Of a stretch of DNA of 5,822 nucleotides, positions 5,254 through 5,822 are shown in pieces. This DNA is from Anaerolineales bacterium UBA6668 (GTDB taxonomy: Bacteria; Chloroflexota; Anaerolineae; Anaerolineales; UBA6668), in the NCBI GenBank assembly GCA_002455215.1, contig DKKK01000094.1:43544-49365 (forward strand). Reading direction: 5' to 3'. The position numbers were made by a program, and so were the translations under genes. The notes under the pieces were generated by a model. The model did no database searches, was not told the origin of the DNA, and worked only from the letters and a program-made list of their open reading frames with translations. The stretch's first letter is position 1. Every line of letters begins with the position of its first letter.

Positions 5254-5528
5254 AACAATTTCAAATCGCTAATGGTACAATCAAAAACAGTTCTACGCGC
5301 CAGAGTCATTTTGTGACTTTAAACTGTAACTTTGCATTGTCGAAAAGTATGCAAAGACCTTCGATTTGGCATCATTCAGAATAGAGTCTTTCGTTACTTA
5401 ATACGGAAAGCGAAATTTTCATCCGTGCCAAACCGACATACCTATTATACTGTGCCTTTGCACTTGCGTTAAGCTCTACCGAAACAAAAAACAATGCTTT
5501 TGCTTAAGGCTCAATTAACAAACACGAC
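5254..5528. other. Divergent intergenic region rich in inverted repeats
   Basis: This 275-bp gap lies between the starts of comEA (minus) and the ABC ATPase (plus), so it must hold both promoters. No convincing -35/-10 pair is visible; TATTATACT at 5443-5451 is the best -10-like sequence for the plus-strand gene, without a good -35. Dyads are frequent: ACAGTT/AACTGT (5287-5292, 5322-5327) enclosing AGTCA/TGACT (5304-5308, 5314-5318); CTTTGCAT/ATGCAAAG (5330-5337, 5349-5356); TTTGGCA/TGCCAAA (5365-5371, 5426-5432) enclosing CTTTC/GAAAG (5388-5392, 5406-5410); GTGC/GCAC (5452-5455, 5460-5463); and TTAAGC/GCTTAA (5469-5474, 5502-5507). I recognise no known riboswitch, tRNA or coding sequence. 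Confidence 0.5.
5330..5356. repeat. Perfect 8-bp dyad, operator-like or hairpin
   Basis: CTTTGCAT and ATGCAAAG are separated by 11 bases. A third copy of the CTTTGCA heptamer occurs at 5456-5462 in the same intergenic region. This may be a binding site for a regulator of comEA or of the ABC transporter, or an RNA hairpin in a long leader. Nothing in the window identifies the binding protein. Confidence 0.35.
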
Positions 5529-5822
5529 ATGCTTCAAATTCAAAATTTATCGAAACGTTACGCCAATAAACCCGCATTGCACAATTTCAGCATTGAAGTC
5601 CCGATGCGGCAAATAGTGGCAATATTAGGACCCAGTGGCTGTGGCAAAAGCACGTTGCTTCACCTAATTGCAGGCTTACAAACACCGGATGCAGGACAAA
5701 TCTTATGGCAGAAGCAAAACTTATCACAACTGCCAATTCACAAACGCCCCATTGGTTTAATGTTTCAAGACTACGCTTTGTTCCCCCATTTAGATGTATC
5801 CAGCAACGTGGGATACGGCTCG
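5529..5822 (+). CDS. ABC transporter ATP-binding protein, 3'-truncated by the window
   Basis: The first 98 residues of an ABC-type ATPase, the cytoplasmic motor of an import or export system. Visible landmarks are the A-loop tyrosine region (KRYANKPAL, 9-17), Walker A GPSGCGKST (34-42) and the Q-loop GLMFQDYALFPHLDV (76-90, Gln80). The signature motif, Walker B and H-loop lie beyond the right edge. KRPIGLMFQDYALFPHLDVSSNVGYG-type Q-loops are typical of the CysA/PotA/FbpC/ThiQ branch, which serves importers of sulfate, polyamines, ferric iron or thiamine. The substrate cannot be settled without the partner genes. No Shine-Dalgarno is evident before the ATG at 5529, but the translation from it starts cleanly at the first strand (MLQIQNLSKRY). 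The gene is divergent from comEA and shares its upstream region. Confidence 0.92.
   Translation, partial: MLQIQNLSKRYANKPALHNFSIEVPMRQIVAILGPSGCGKSTLLHLIAGLQTPDAGQILWQKQNLSQLPIHKRPIGLMFQDYALFPHLDVSSNVGYGS

Noticed and set aside
4961..5272. Plus-strand open frames opposite comEA
   Set aside because: Composition-driven shadows; the minus-strand frame has complete SLBB and helix-hairpin-helix domains.
5254..5528. Thiamine or other known riboswitch upstream of the ABC ATPase
   Set aside because: I do not see the conserved TPP-riboswitch core or another riboswitch signature I know.
1..5822. CRISPR array or tRNA/rRNA genes
   Set aside because: No regularly spaced direct repeats and no cloverleaf or rRNA-like sequence were seen.

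Overview
The window looks like bacterial chromosome. The best guess is a Chloroflexota (Anaerolineae-like) genome of moderate G+C. That guess rests on the style of the penicillin-binding protein: a long proline-rich cytoplasmic tail, a TNPG variant of glycosyltransferase motif 1, and a C-terminal module after the transpeptidase. It is inference and was not checked by search.

Layout. Positions 1-3129 (minus) hold a class A penicillin-binding protein that runs off the left edge before its stop. Four bases upstream of it, 3134-3598 (minus), is a MaoC-type hydratase. From 3620 to 4630 there is an AT-rich unit bounded by a 17-bp inverted repeat (16/17 identical). It contains a DUF3800 gene (3737-4594, minus) and, facing it, a predicted small structured RNA (about 3676-3801, plus). 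The RNA has a near-consensus promoter and an intrinsic terminator. Positions 4657-5253 (minus) encode a ComEA-type DNA-uptake protein. A 275-bp gap rich in dyads (5254-5528) separates it from a divergent, right-truncated ABC transporter ATPase (5529-5822, plus).

How the parts relate. comEA, maoC and the PBP gene share one direction. If the 1,011-bp unit is removed, comEA and maoC would lie about 47 bp apart, so the unit looks like an insertion into a compact same-strand cluster. Inside the unit both promoter candidates point inward. A weak one starting in the right repeat would fire into DUF3800; a strong one just inside the left repeat would fire into the small RNA. The RNA's last 65 nt, including its terminator, are antisense to the 3' end of the DUF3800 coding sequence.

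The most interesting signal is this compact unit of terminal repeats, an RNase H-fold family protein and a convergent structured RNA. It could be a small mobile or selfish element with its own RNA. Everything about its activity is inference from sequence alone.
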